A stretch of DNA of 64,000 bases. Source: Saprospiraceae bacterium (GTDB lineage Bacteria; Bacteroidota; Bacteroidia; Chitinophagales; Saprospiraceae). Shown one piece after another: positions 36,452 through 44,898 of this stretch (its first letter is position 1; the number at the start of each line of letters is the position of its first letter). Location of the stretch: assembly GCA_020631355.1 (NCBI GenBank), contig JAHDHL010000001.1, positions 297,616 to 361,615 of the forward strand. The letters are read 5' to 3'. The notes under the pieces were generated by a model that was given only the letters and a program-made list of their open reading frames with translations, had not been told where the DNA came from and searched no databases. A program made the position numbers and the translations under genes.

Positions 36452-36913
36452 CTAGGATGCTTTCAGGCTATTACTCTGGTAGATATTCTCATAAAATACA
36501 TATTTCCCCTTGGATTCGATTCCTACGGTAATACTGGGTCTCTCCTGGCTGTTGATACCATCCAAATATTCATCCCAATAATTAATGATGGTCCTCAAAT
36601 CGTGTATCAATCCCAGAAGTCTGGAAATGGAGTGCATCCTATTATGGAAAATGTAGGTACTATCATTAAAAAGAACCGCTCGCTCCAGTGATAGGATATT
36701 TACTACATGGTCCGTTCTTTCAAACTCGGGTAGCTGTACCAATTCTTCCAAAATTGTTAGGGCCTTTTCCATATGGTAGGTAGAAACATCATTGACCGAA
36801 CCCTTTTTCAATAGCATATTATAGGCTTGTTTCAATAGATTACAAGTCTTCATGTACTCCTTGGAGTAAAAAGATTCAAAAGAAGAATCAATGATTGAAT
36901 TAAATAGATTCAT
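36452..36913 (-). CDS. Hypothetical helical protein
   Basis: A 153-residue cytosolic-looking protein with largely helical character (KTCNLLKQAYNMLLKKGSVN, MHSISRLLGLIHDLRTIIN) and no recognised domain. The ATG at 36913 was chosen because a good promoter ends just upstream of it; a TTG nine codons earlier would overlap the -7 element. It is transcribed alone, divergently from mscS. Confidence 0.7.
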   Translation of the reverse strand: MNLFNSIIDSSFESFYSKEYMKTCNLLKQAYNMLLKKGSVNDVSTYHMEKALTILEELVQLPEFERTDHVVNILSLERAVLFNDSTYIFHNRMHSISRLLGLIHDLRTIINYWDEYLDGINSQERPSITVGIESKGKYVFYENIYQSNSLKAS

Positions 36914-36937
36914 GTTACTATTCCAAATTGCCTGCAA

Positions 36938-36969
36938 CAAATTTAAAACATTTAATTTTAAGACACAAA
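36938..36969 (-). promoter_or_regulatory. Candidate promoter for the hypothetical helical protein
   Basis: On the minus strand TTTG (36969-36966) is followed by 20 nt and TAAATTTG (36945-36938), a close match to the Bacteroidota TTTG-N19/20-TAnnTTTG consensus. It ends 24 nt before the ATG at 36913. Confidence 0.6.
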
Positions 36970-37099
36970 CAGTTTTATTTAACTTATTAACATTTTTTTT
37001 GTGCTTTACCTGTGCCTTTTCTTAAACTTGCCCGTCAAAAGGTTGCTTTCAATTAGTAACTGGCTTATTTCTTAAAACATACAATGAAAATCGATACTA

Positions 37100-37915
37100 A
37101 TGGAAGATTTGTTTGAAAAAATCCCCGAGTTATTAGGTGGGGATATCTATGGAATTGTAAAGACAGTTCTTTTTGCCATTCTAACCCTAGTTGTGGGCTT
37201 TATGATTATCAAATCGGTAGTCGGAATTACGAAGCGTACGATGGAAAAGAGAGGCGTTGACAGAGATTTGAGACCTTTCTTGGGTTCTATCTTGGATGTA
37301 GGCCTAAAAGTCGCATTGATTATCACGGTAGCCGGTATGTTTGGTATAGAAACCACATCCTTTGTTGCAATACTCGGTGCCATGGCTTTTGCTGTAGGCA
37401 TGGCCTTACAAGGCAGTTTGGGACATTTTGCATCTGGTGTACTTATCCTGTTATTCAAGCCTTACAGGACTGGTGACTTGGTGGATATACAAGGAAATGT
37501 TGGGGTTGTGGATGAAATCCAAATCTTCAACACTGTATTGCTCACACCAGACAACAAGAAAATCATTCTCCCAAACGGTACCGTTACCAATGGACCCATC
37601 ACCAATATTTCCGGTCAAGGGGAAATCAAGGTTGTGATGTCTTTTGGAATCGGATACGGTGATGACATTGACAAGGCTAGGCGAGTCATCCAACAAGTGG
37701 CAGATGAATGCCCACATGTCATACACGAAAAATCCGTGGATATTTTCGTGGAAGCACTAGCGGATAGTTCTGTCAACTTCGCCGTAAGGCCTTGGGCTAA
37801 GAGTGAACATTATTGGGATGTGTTCTTTTATATGCATGAAAACATCAAGAAGGCATTCGATAAGGAGAACATTGGTATTCCTTACCCAACAATGGATCTC
37901 AACGTCAGTAAATAG
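37100..37915 (+). CDS. mscS: Small-conductance mechanosensitive channel (MscS family)
   Basis: A 271-residue channel of the short MscS type. Three membrane helices fill residues 15-110, the third being the Gly/Ala-rich pore helix LGAMAFAVGMALQGSLGHFASG. The MscS beta domain follows with LLFKPYRTGDLVDIQGNVG and IILPNGTVTNGPITN, then the alpha-beta cytoplasmic cage domain to the C-terminus. It relieves turgor after osmotic downshock. Monocistronic with a strong terminator. Confidence 0.95.
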   Translation: MEDLFEKIPELLGGDIYGIVKTVLFAILTLVVGFMIIKSVVGITKRTMEKRGVDRDLRPFLGSILDVGLKVALIITVAGMFGIETTSFVAILGAMAFAVGMALQGSLGHFASGVLILLFKPYRTGDLVDIQGNVGVVDEIQIFNTVLLTPDNKKIILPNGTVTNGPITNISGQGEIKVVMSFGIGYGDDIDKARRVIQQVADECPHVIHEKSVDIFVEALADSSVNFAVRPWAKSEHYWDVFFYMHENIKKAFDKENIGIPYPTMDLNVSK

Positions 37916-37976
37916 AATTTTATCTACTCGATAATAAAGAGTCCCTTATAGTTTTTTGTTTCTCGTGACTTGATTT

Positions 37977-38013
37977 GGCAGCTACTTCTAAGAAGTGGCT
38001 GCCCTTTTTTTTT
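37977..38013 (+). terminator. Rho-independent terminator after mscS
   Basis: An 11-12 bp stem (37977-37988 with 37992-38003) followed by a run of nine T residues. Confidence 0.88.
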
Positions 38014-38101
38014 GACATATTTGTACATTTTTTATAATTTGAATTATCATTAACCCGGAATACAATAAAAAAGTATTCCCTAATCAATAACTTCATACAT
38101 C

Positions 38102-40153
38102 ATGAAAATCCCATGCATTAAAGCAATACTCTGCTTTATACTATTTTCTATTCAATTCTCTCTGGTAGCCCAAGAATCTGCACTCCAACTCAAGTGGGGG
38201 AAAATATCTCCCACTGAAAAGAATCTAAAGGTTATCGAGGGCGAAGATGAAGCTCCTGCGGTAGTACTCGGAGAAGAGGCTACCATATCATTCAATCTCG
38301 CCGATGAGGTTCCGACCATAGTCATCTACAAACATTACCGTATCAAAATCCTTAATCAGGAGGGACTGGAATATGCAAATATTCAGATTCCATACCATAG
38401 TGCTAGTGGACACGAAGAAATCACTGGCGTAAAAGCTCAGACCATCTCGGAAGATGGTACTGTTTCCAAAGTCACTAAAAAGGATATCTTCTACAATGAA
38501 ACCAATAAGTATTGGTCTGAAGTGAAATTCGCCATGCCTAATGTTGGTGTTGGTTCTATCATTGAGTACAAATACAAACTAGAGATTTCTGGTTTGGGAA
38601 GTATACCTACCTGGTTCTTCCAATCCAATATCCCCAAATTATTCAGTACGTTGGAAATAGATATGCCCCGAATGCTTAAATATCGCCCTTTCATCCGCTA
38701 TGCTACGGACTTGAAAGAGGATACTTATAATTATTTCGGCAATATGCTCTTGCCCAAATATGAAAGAAGGAAGGTAGGTATTGATGGTTATGAAACAGTC
38801 AGACAAGGAACAACCAGTGTAAAGACTGAAATGAATCGATATTCCTATTCCATGGAAAACATCCCATCTTTCAAGGGCACTTCGTCTGTTTATCGTCCTA
38901 GAGATTATTACTCAAAAATTTATTTCAACCTGATTGCTACGGAATTCAGACAGGGAGTAGTCCAACCTACCATGAATACATGGGACAAGTATGTTGAAGT
39001 GAGGACCAAGGATCCTACCTTCGGAAAACAATACACATCCAAATCCAATTATAAGAAAATACTTAAGGCAGCAGAGGGCAAAATTAATCCAAAGCAGTCT
39101 TTTGATGAAAAGCTTCATGCGATTTGTTCCTTTGTATCCTCCAATGTCAAATGGGATGAATACTACTCCACTTATTCGGAAAAATCCCTGAATAAGGTTT
39201 TTGAGAATGGTACCGGTAGTAGCTGCGAAATCAACCTGATGGCAGTTGCACTGATGAGAGAATACGGCATCAAGAGCTACCCAGTCTTCGTCAGTACCAA
39301 GAAACATGGTAAGGTAGAATGGGACTCTCCTTTTTCTGGTCAGTTCAATCATGTAATTGCTCTTGTCGAAAATGGTGAATCCGAACAATTCCTAGACCTA
39401 ACCAAGGGCATGTTACCGGACCAACTCGTTACAATTGATGCACTCAATGATAAAGGACTCATCATCAAGGATGATAATAAATTCCTGGTCAAGGATATAG
39501 AAGTTCCTGTATCAAAGAGCATCCAGATCATTGATGCGAACATTAATGAAGAGGGTACACTTGACGGAAATTGTAAATTAGTAAGTAGTCATTACGAAAA
39601 CATGTACCAACGCTACATCTTCGATGAGAAAACATCCGACGTTGATTATGCAGCCAGATTCTTTGATGAGGATTATAGCCTATCTGCCATCAATAATTTG
39701 AGTGCAGAAAAGGATAATGATATCAATAAGGACATGAAAAGTGACTTCAATTTCGAAATTGAGGAATTCATCACAGCAGATGATGATATCATTTATATCC
39801 CACTCACCATCAATGACAACCTTGACTTCCTCGATGGTGCCTTTGATGAAATCAACAGGACTTACCCTCTTGAAATACCATATCCCTTTGAGGAGAAATT
39901 CGTCATGAAACTGAAGGTTCCCGATGGATATGTAGTTGAAGAACTACCTCAGAATCTCAAGGTTTCCATGCCTGCAGGTTTTGCCAAGTTCATGTTCAGG
40001 GTTTCCGAATCAAATGGTAATATTCAGATTTCCCATTCATTCATGATGAAAAAGCACAAGTATGAACCGACAGAATACGTCACGCTGAGGTCGGTATACC
40101 AACAAGCTACCGAAAAATTATCAGAGATGATTATTCTGAAAAAGAAAGAATAA
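38102..40153 (+). CDS. Exported DUF3857 / transglutaminase-like protein
   Basis: A 683-residue protein with signal peptide MKIPCIKAILCFILFSIQFS. Residues about 60-240 are a DUF3857 domain (IVIYKHYRIKILNQEGLEYA, VGVGSIIEYKYKLE). A transglutaminase-like core follows, with a complete triad: Cys375 in GTGSSCEIN, His417 in FNHVIALV and Asp432 in FLDLTKG. A C-terminal DUF3858-like region ends the protein. Such proteins are common, often multicopy, in Bacteroidota and are predicted periplasmic or surface enzymes of unknown substrate. Monocistronic, with a terminator. Confidence 0.87.
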   Translation: MKIPCIKAILCFILFSIQFSLVAQESALQLKWGKISPTEKNLKVIEGEDEAPAVVLGEEATISFNLADEVPTIVIYKHYRIKILNQEGLEYANIQIPYHSASGHEEITGVKAQTISEDGTVSKVTKKDIFYNETNKYWSEVKFAMPNVGVGSIIEYKYKLEISGLGSIPTWFFQSNIPKLFSTLEIDMPRMLKYRPFIRYATDLKEDTYNYFGNMLLPKYERRKVGIDGYETVRQGTTSVKTEMNRYSYSMENIPSFKGTSSVYRPRDYYSKIYFNLIATEFRQGVVQPTMNTWDKYVEVRTKDPTFGKQYTSKSNYKKILKAAEGKINPKQSFDEKLHAICSFVSSNVKWDEYYSTYSEKSLNKVFENGTGSSCEINLMAVALMREYGIKSYPVFVSTKKHGKVEWDSPFSGQFNHVIALVENGESEQFLDLTKGMLPDQLVTIDALNDKGLIIKDDNKFLVKDIEVPVSKSIQIIDANINEEGTLDGNCKLVSSHYENMYQRYIFDEKTSDVDYAARFFDEDYSLSAINNLSAEKDNDINKDMKSDFNFEIEEFITADDDIIYIPLTINDNLDFLDGAFDEINRTYPLEIPYPFEEKFVMKLKVPDGYVVEELPQNLKVSMPAGFAKFMFRVSESNGNIQISHSFMMKKHKYEPTEYVTLRSVYQQATEKLSEMIILKKKE

Positions 40154-40170
40154 ATTAATGGCTGCAAAAC

Positions 40171-40209
40171 AAGAAGCCCCAGCGGAGTACATTCCGTTGG
40201 GGCTTCTTT
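40171..40209 (+). terminator. Terminator before the monooxygenase operon
   Basis: A 15-bp-plus stem (about 40171-40186 with 40193-40208, two G-T pairs) running into TTTCTTG. It separates the transglutaminase-like gene from the downstream operon. Confidence 0.8.
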
Positions 40210-40277
40210 CTTGAACAACTTTCAGATTTGTATATTTATCATATGGTATACTTCCATCACATCCAATACAATATTTT

Positions 40278-41594
40278 ATGCCAACCAATCAACCAAGGGT
40301 ATGTGTAATCGGAGCCGGATGCTCTGGTATCACAGCAGTTAAGAATCTGATTCAAGCAGGCATCACCAATGTCATTTGTTACGAACAGAATGACCAAGTG
40401 GGTGGAAATTGGATTTACTCCGAAAAGGAAACACATTCCAGTGTTTGTGAAACAACACACATCATCAGTTCCAAGACGATGTCCCAATATCTGGATTATC
40501 CCATGCCCGAACATTATCCCGACTACCCGTCCCATAGCCAGTTGTTGGAATATTTCCAGTCTTATGCCCACACCTTTGGTGTCCTTGATTATATCCATTT
40601 CAATTCTACGGTGGAATCCGTCAAAAAATTGGAAAATGAAAAATGGGAAGTCCAAATCAAAGGCTCCAATCCTGAGATATTTGATTTCCTTATGATTGCG
40701 AATGGACACCATTCCGTACCCAGAATGCCTGAATTCAATGGGACATTCGATGGAAAAATCATGCATTCCCATTCCTATAAGAATAATAGGAATTTCAGGG
40801 ACCAAAGGGTTTTGGTGGTAGGTGTGGGAAATTCAGGATGTGACTGTGCTGTTGAAACCAGCAGGGTAGCCGAGTATGTTGCCATCAGCGCCAGAAGTCC
40901 ACAATACATCATACCGAAATTCATGTTCGGAAAACCTGCCGATACTTTCAATGACGGACTACAATGGCTCCCCAATTTCATCATTGCTCCCATGAGAAGA
41001 TTAGCATTGAAGATGTATATCGGGAGTTATGAGAAATATGGACTTCAACAACCACCCTATGACCCTATTGCATCACATCCGACGATGAACTCCGAATTAC
41101 TTTATAAAATCAGGCACGGTAAGGTTCATCCAAAACCGGGAATCAGTAAAATCGAGGGAAAAAGAGTCTTTTTCTCTAATGGGGAGTCAAGCGAGTTCGA
41201 TGTCATCATTGCAGCTACGGGCTATAAGATAGCAACTCCATTCTTTGACAAATCATTCCTTAATTATGAGGACTCTGACAGGGTTCCGCTTTACCTTAGA
41301 ATTTTCCACCCCAAGCACCCCAGCCTCTTGTTCATCGGTCTTTGCCAACCCCAAGGTGCCATCTGGCCGTTGAGTGATGCACAAGCCAAGTTAGCCGCCA
41401 ACTATGTCGCCGGCAGATGGATAATGCCGCAAAATATAGCAGAATTGGCAGAAAAGGATTCCGATTACATTGATAAGGAGTTCATTCCATCAAAAAGACA
41501 TACCGTAGAAGTCCATTTTATGCCTTATCTTAAGTCATTACTAAACCAAGTGCCCAGAAATGCTCCGGAATGGGAACATGAAAAAGCTCACTAA
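40278..41594 (+). CDS. Flavin-containing monooxygenase
   Basis: A 438-residue class B flavoprotein monooxygenase. The FAD motif is VIGAGCSGITAVKNLI at the N-terminus, followed by YEQNDQVGGNWIY. The FMO fingerprint is present as FDGKIMHSHSY, and the NADPH motif is VVGVGNSGCDCAVE near residue 180. A DVIIAATGYK segment near 310 is typical of FMO-like enzymes. These insert oxygen into N, S or ketone substrates; the substrate is not identifiable. It heads a four-gene operon, 7 nt before a fatty acid hydroxylase gene, so a lipid-linked substrate is plausible. Confidence 0.9.
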   Translation: MPTNQPRVCVIGAGCSGITAVKNLIQAGITNVICYEQNDQVGGNWIYSEKETHSSVCETTHIISSKTMSQYLDYPMPEHYPDYPSHSQLLEYFQSYAHTFGVLDYIHFNSTVESVKKLENEKWEVQIKGSNPEIFDFLMIANGHHSVPRMPEFNGTFDGKIMHSHSYKNNRNFRDQRVLVVGVGNSGCDCAVETSRVAEYVAISARSPQYIIPKFMFGKPADTFNDGLQWLPNFIIAPMRRLALKMYIGSYEKYGLQQPPYDPIASHPTMNSELLYKIRHGKVHPKPGISKIEGKRVFFSNGESSEFDVIIAATGYKIATPFFDKSFLNYEDSDRVPLYLRIFHPKHPSLLFIGLCQPQGAIWPLSDAQAKLAANYVAGRWIMPQNIAELAEKDSDYIDKEFIPSKRHTVEVHFMPYLKSLLNQVPRNAPEWEHEKAH

Positions 41595-41601
41595 CTAACG
41601 G

Positions 41602-42222
41602 ATGGCAAAGAAAAAATTATTCCTTACCCATAAGAATATGCCAGAGGAAACCATTAGGAATGATGTGTTTCCAGGGTTTTATATCTATAATCCCCATCTG
41701 CCTTTCTACTTGTACACACCCATTACTGTAGGAATGTTGATTGTATCCATTTGGGTATTCCATATGTCCGGTTTCCAAATCATCATCGGAGTGTTGGCCT
41801 CCCTATTGTTTTGGCCTCCATTCGAATACCTGATGCACAGATATGCCTTTCATTGGGAACCACAACATCCTTTCCTGAAGAAACTCATGTATACCATTCA
41901 TCATGGACACCATGACTATCCGAATGACCCAAGACTTATGTTGGTGGGGCCCATTGTGAGTATTCCAGCATTCCTATTCTTCCTAGGAATCGGATACCTG
42001 ATTGCAGGAAGTTATACATTTCCATTTATGGCTGGTGTAGCCACTTGTTATATGTTTTATGATTGGCTACATTATGCATCACATCATTATAACTATAAGA
42101 ATAAGATTTTTCAGCAATTGAAAATCCATCATATGAGACATCACTATGAGGATAATGATAAGAATTTTGCTTTTACTACATTGATTTGGGACATCATCAT
42201 GAATACCAAAATCAAGAAATAA
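41602..42222 (+). CDS. Fatty acid hydroxylase / sterol desaturase family protein
   Basis: A 206-residue membrane di-iron enzyme. The histidine boxes are complete: HRYAFHW, HHGHHDY, HYASHH and HHMRHH. Four hydrophobic segments surround them (PITVGMLIVSIWVFHMSGFQ and others), as in fatty acid 2-hydroxylases acting on sphingolipid or fatty acyl chains. It lies 7 nt after the FMO gene and 11 nt before an acyl-CoA synthetase gene. Confidence 0.9.
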   Translation: MAKKKLFLTHKNMPEETIRNDVFPGFYIYNPHLPFYLYTPITVGMLIVSIWVFHMSGFQIIIGVLASLLFWPPFEYLMHRYAFHWEPQHPFLKKLMYTIHHGHHDYPNDPRLMLVGPIVSIPAFLFFLGIGYLIAGSYTFPFMAGVATCYMFYDWLHYASHHYNYKNKIFQQLKIHHMRHHYEDNDKNFAFTTLIWDIIMNTKIKK

Positions 42223-42233
42223 ACCATGAGATT

Positions 42234-43916
42234 ATGCCAACCGAACTGAATAATGCCAAGTCCATAATGAGTTATTTCTATAAATGGGAAAAGGAAAAGG
42301 CCAATGATGTGTACCTCCGACAGCCCAAGGGTAACCAATGGAATGAATATACATGGAAAGAAGTAGGTGACCAAGCCCGTAGAATGGTCACTGCATTACA
42401 GGATTTGGGATACCAAAAAGGAGACCATATCGGTATCTTTTCTAAAAATTGCTATCATTGGTTCATTGCGGACATCGCCCTCCTTATGGGAGGATATGTA
42501 AGTGTTCCTTTCTATCCTAATCTGAATGCGGAGCAATTAGGTGAAGTACTCCGACTGAGTAATACCAAGGCATTATTCTTAGGTAAACTGGATGATTGGG
42601 CAGGTGCCAAAGGAGGTGTTCCCGACCATGTGCAATGTATCAAATTCCCACATTATGATGGAAATGCCAAAGTAGATAGAGGTATAGAATGGAATAACCT
42701 GATTCAAAAACATGAACCCATACAAGGAGAACCCGATAGGGATTTCGAAGATGTGCATACCATTATCTATACTTCAGGAACCACAGGTACACCAAAGGGT
42801 GTCATGCTTCAATACAAGGCTCCTGCCTTATTGATGGAAAATGAACGGGTTCATAACACATTGGGAATATTCGATGGAAAACCCCATCATTTCATTTCTT
42901 ACCTACCGCTGAATCACATTGCTGAGAAGAATATCGTAGAAATGGCCAGTATCCTTGTAGGAGCCCAGGTATCCTTTGCGGAATCATTGGATACATTCGC
43001 AAAAAATCTACAGGATGTACAACCGACCATCTTCATGTCCGTACCCAGACTCTGGTCCAAATTCAGAATCGCGATATTGGAGAAATTGCCACAAAAGAAG
43101 TTGGACAAACTCCTTAAGGTCCCCATACTGAAGAATGTCATAAAAAATAAGGTCAAAAAGGGGCTAGGGCTGAGTAGATGCCGTGTTATCCTTACCGGAG
43201 CAGCACCAACTCCCGACCCATTGAAAGTCTGGTATGAGCAATTCGACCTAAAATTACAGGAGGTCTATGGCATGACGGAAAATTGTGCGGGTTGTACATT
43301 AATGCCCAAACAGGATATCCGTTCGGGAACCGTAGGAAAAGCACTACCCAATGTAGATATCAAAACCGACCCCGATTCAGGGGAAATCATCATGAAGAAT
43401 CCTTGGATGATGCAAGGTTATTATAATGAACCGGAAAAAACGAATGATGTCATCAAGAATGGCTGGATATATACGGGAGACCAAGGACATATTGACCAAG
43501 ACGGATACCTCCATATCACAGGCCGGGTCAAGGATACATTCAAATCTGCCAAGGGCAAATACATCGTTCCTGCTCCCATTGAATTCAAATTCGCCAAGAA
43601 TGATTTCATCGAGAATATTGCAGTAGTAGGATTAGGTGTACCGCAACCATTGGCTCTTGTCAATCTTTCGGATATTGGGAAATCTGCAGAAAAATCAGCT
43701 GTGACCGAAAATTTCAAAGCCCAATTACAAGAAGTGAATAATAACCTGATTGCGTATCAAAAGGTCAATTCTATCGTAGTAGTAGGTGAGGACTGGAGCA
43801 TTGAGAACAACATGCTCACTCCTACGATGAAAATCAAACGGTCAGAATTAAATAAGAAATACCAATCCGAATACAATGACTGGTATGAACAACAGGATAA
43901 TATCATTTGGTTATGA
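42234..43916 (+). CDS. Long-chain acyl-CoA synthetase (AMP-forming)
   Basis: A 560-residue ANL-superfamily ligase that activates a carboxylic acid with ATP and CoA. The phosphate-binding motif YTSGTTGTPKGVM lies near residue 183, the LQEVYGMTENCAG motif near 345, and YTGDQGHIDQDGYLHITGRV is the hinge region. It resembles long-chain fatty acyl-CoA synthetases. The ATG at 42234 replaces a longer frame starting inside the hydroxylase gene. Its stop shares ATGA with the next gene's start. Confidence 0.9.
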   Translation: MPTELNNAKSIMSYFYKWEKEKANDVYLRQPKGNQWNEYTWKEVGDQARRMVTALQDLGYQKGDHIGIFSKNCYHWFIADIALLMGGYVSVPFYPNLNAEQLGEVLRLSNTKALFLGKLDDWAGAKGGVPDHVQCIKFPHYDGNAKVDRGIEWNNLIQKHEPIQGEPDRDFEDVHTIIYTSGTTGTPKGVMLQYKAPALLMENERVHNTLGIFDGKPHHFISYLPLNHIAEKNIVEMASILVGAQVSFAESLDTFAKNLQDVQPTIFMSVPRLWSKFRIAILEKLPQKKLDKLLKVPILKNVIKNKVKKGLGLSRCRVILTGAAPTPDPLKVWYEQFDLKLQEVYGMTENCAGCTLMPKQDIRSGTVGKALPNVDIKTDPDSGEIIMKNPWMMQGYYNEPEKTNDVIKNGWIYTGDQGHIDQDGYLHITGRVKDTFKSAKGKYIVPAPIEFKFAKNDFIENIAVVGLGVPQPLALVNLSDIGKSAEKSAVTENFKAQLQEVNNNLIAYQKVNSIVVVGEDWSIENNMLTPTMKIKRSELNKKYQSEYNDWYEQQDNIIWL

Positions 43917-44695
43917 AAACAGTACTGATTACAGGCGGTTCTAGTGGAATAGGATTGGAATTTTCCAAGTTATTCGCAAAGGATGGTTATCAGATCATCA
44001 TTGTATCCAAATTCCAGAAAGAATTGGATGAGGCCGGGGAAACATTAGCCAAAATCTATCCGAACATCCATCTATTACTCCTACAACAGGACTTGGCAGA
44101 GGATAATGCTGCACAACATGTCTATGATTATGTACATAACAATGGCTACCAGGTAGATGTCCTTGTCAATAATGCAGGATTCGGTTGTTATGGTTTCATT
44201 GATGATATCTCCAAGGAAAAGGAAGCGGATATGATTAAGGTCAATGTACTTTGCGTACACCAAATGACCCGACTATTCCTAAATGATATGATTACTCGGG
44301 ACGAGGGTAAGATACTGAACATGTCTTCCATTTCAGCATTCCAACCCGCTCCATTCTTTGCCACTTATGCGGCTACCAAGGCTTTTGTCAAGAATCTGAG
44401 CAGAGCGATTAATTATGAATTGAAATCCAAGGGATCCAAGGTAACAGTCACTACGGTTTGTCCTACGCCGGTCAAGACTCGTTTTGCGGAAGCCGCCAAT
44501 ATGCAGGGAATGAAACTGTTTGAAGGATGGATGTCCGTATCTGCCGAAAAGGTAGCACAAGACGGATATGATGCCATGATGCAGGGAAAAGAATTGGTTA
44601 TACCTAAGAAGATTTTCCAATACATCAATGAATTCAGCAAGCGTGTTCCTACGAACTTATCCATGATGTTTTCCGAGTTCAGTCTGAAGAACTAA
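43913..44695 (+). CDS. Short-chain dehydrogenase/reductase
   Basis: A 260-residue classical SDR. The dinucleotide motif VLITGGSSGIGLEFSKLFA is at the N-terminus, VNNAGFG follows near residue 85, and the catalytic Ser-Tyr-Lys is seen as SSISAFQP with YAATKAFVKNLS. It resembles the fatty acyl or ketoacyl reductase-like group. The ATGA overlap with the acyl-CoA synthetase gene shows tight coupling. Together with the three upstream genes it suggests oxidation or reduction of acyl-chain products. Confidence 0.9.
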   Translation: MKTVLITGGSSGIGLEFSKLFAKDGYQIIIVSKFQKELDEAGETLAKIYPNIHLLLLQQDLAEDNAAQHVYDYVHNNGYQVDVLVNNAGFGCYGFIDDISKEKEADMIKVNVLCVHQMTRLFLNDMITRDEGKILNMSSISAFQPAPFFATYAATKAFVKNLSRAINYELKSKGSKVTVTTVCPTPVKTRFAEAANMQGMKLFEGWMSVSAEKVAQDGYDAMMQGKELVIPKKIFQYINEFSKRVPTNLSMMFSEFSLKN

Positions 44696-44713
44696 CCCAT
44701 TGGAATCATAAAA

Positions 44714-44744
44714 ATCCGGTAGCAGGATTTCGCCACTACCGGAT
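44714..44744. terminator. Possible terminator of the monooxygenase operon
   Basis: A 9-bp stem ATCCGGTAG/CTACCGGAT (44714-44722 with 44736-44744), 19 nt after the SDR stop. No T-run, so its strength is uncertain. Confidence 0.5.
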
Positions 44745-44898
44745 AACATAAAATTCTCCCCCTTTTGAGATTTTTACTTTTTTACTTGTTCAAAAGTCGC
44801 TGTTTCTAAAGCTGCTTTTTTCCAAAAAGTGTGAATGGTAGGAATTTCGTTGTGAATTGTTTCCCAATTCCTACATATTCCATTACGAAATCCCCCTA

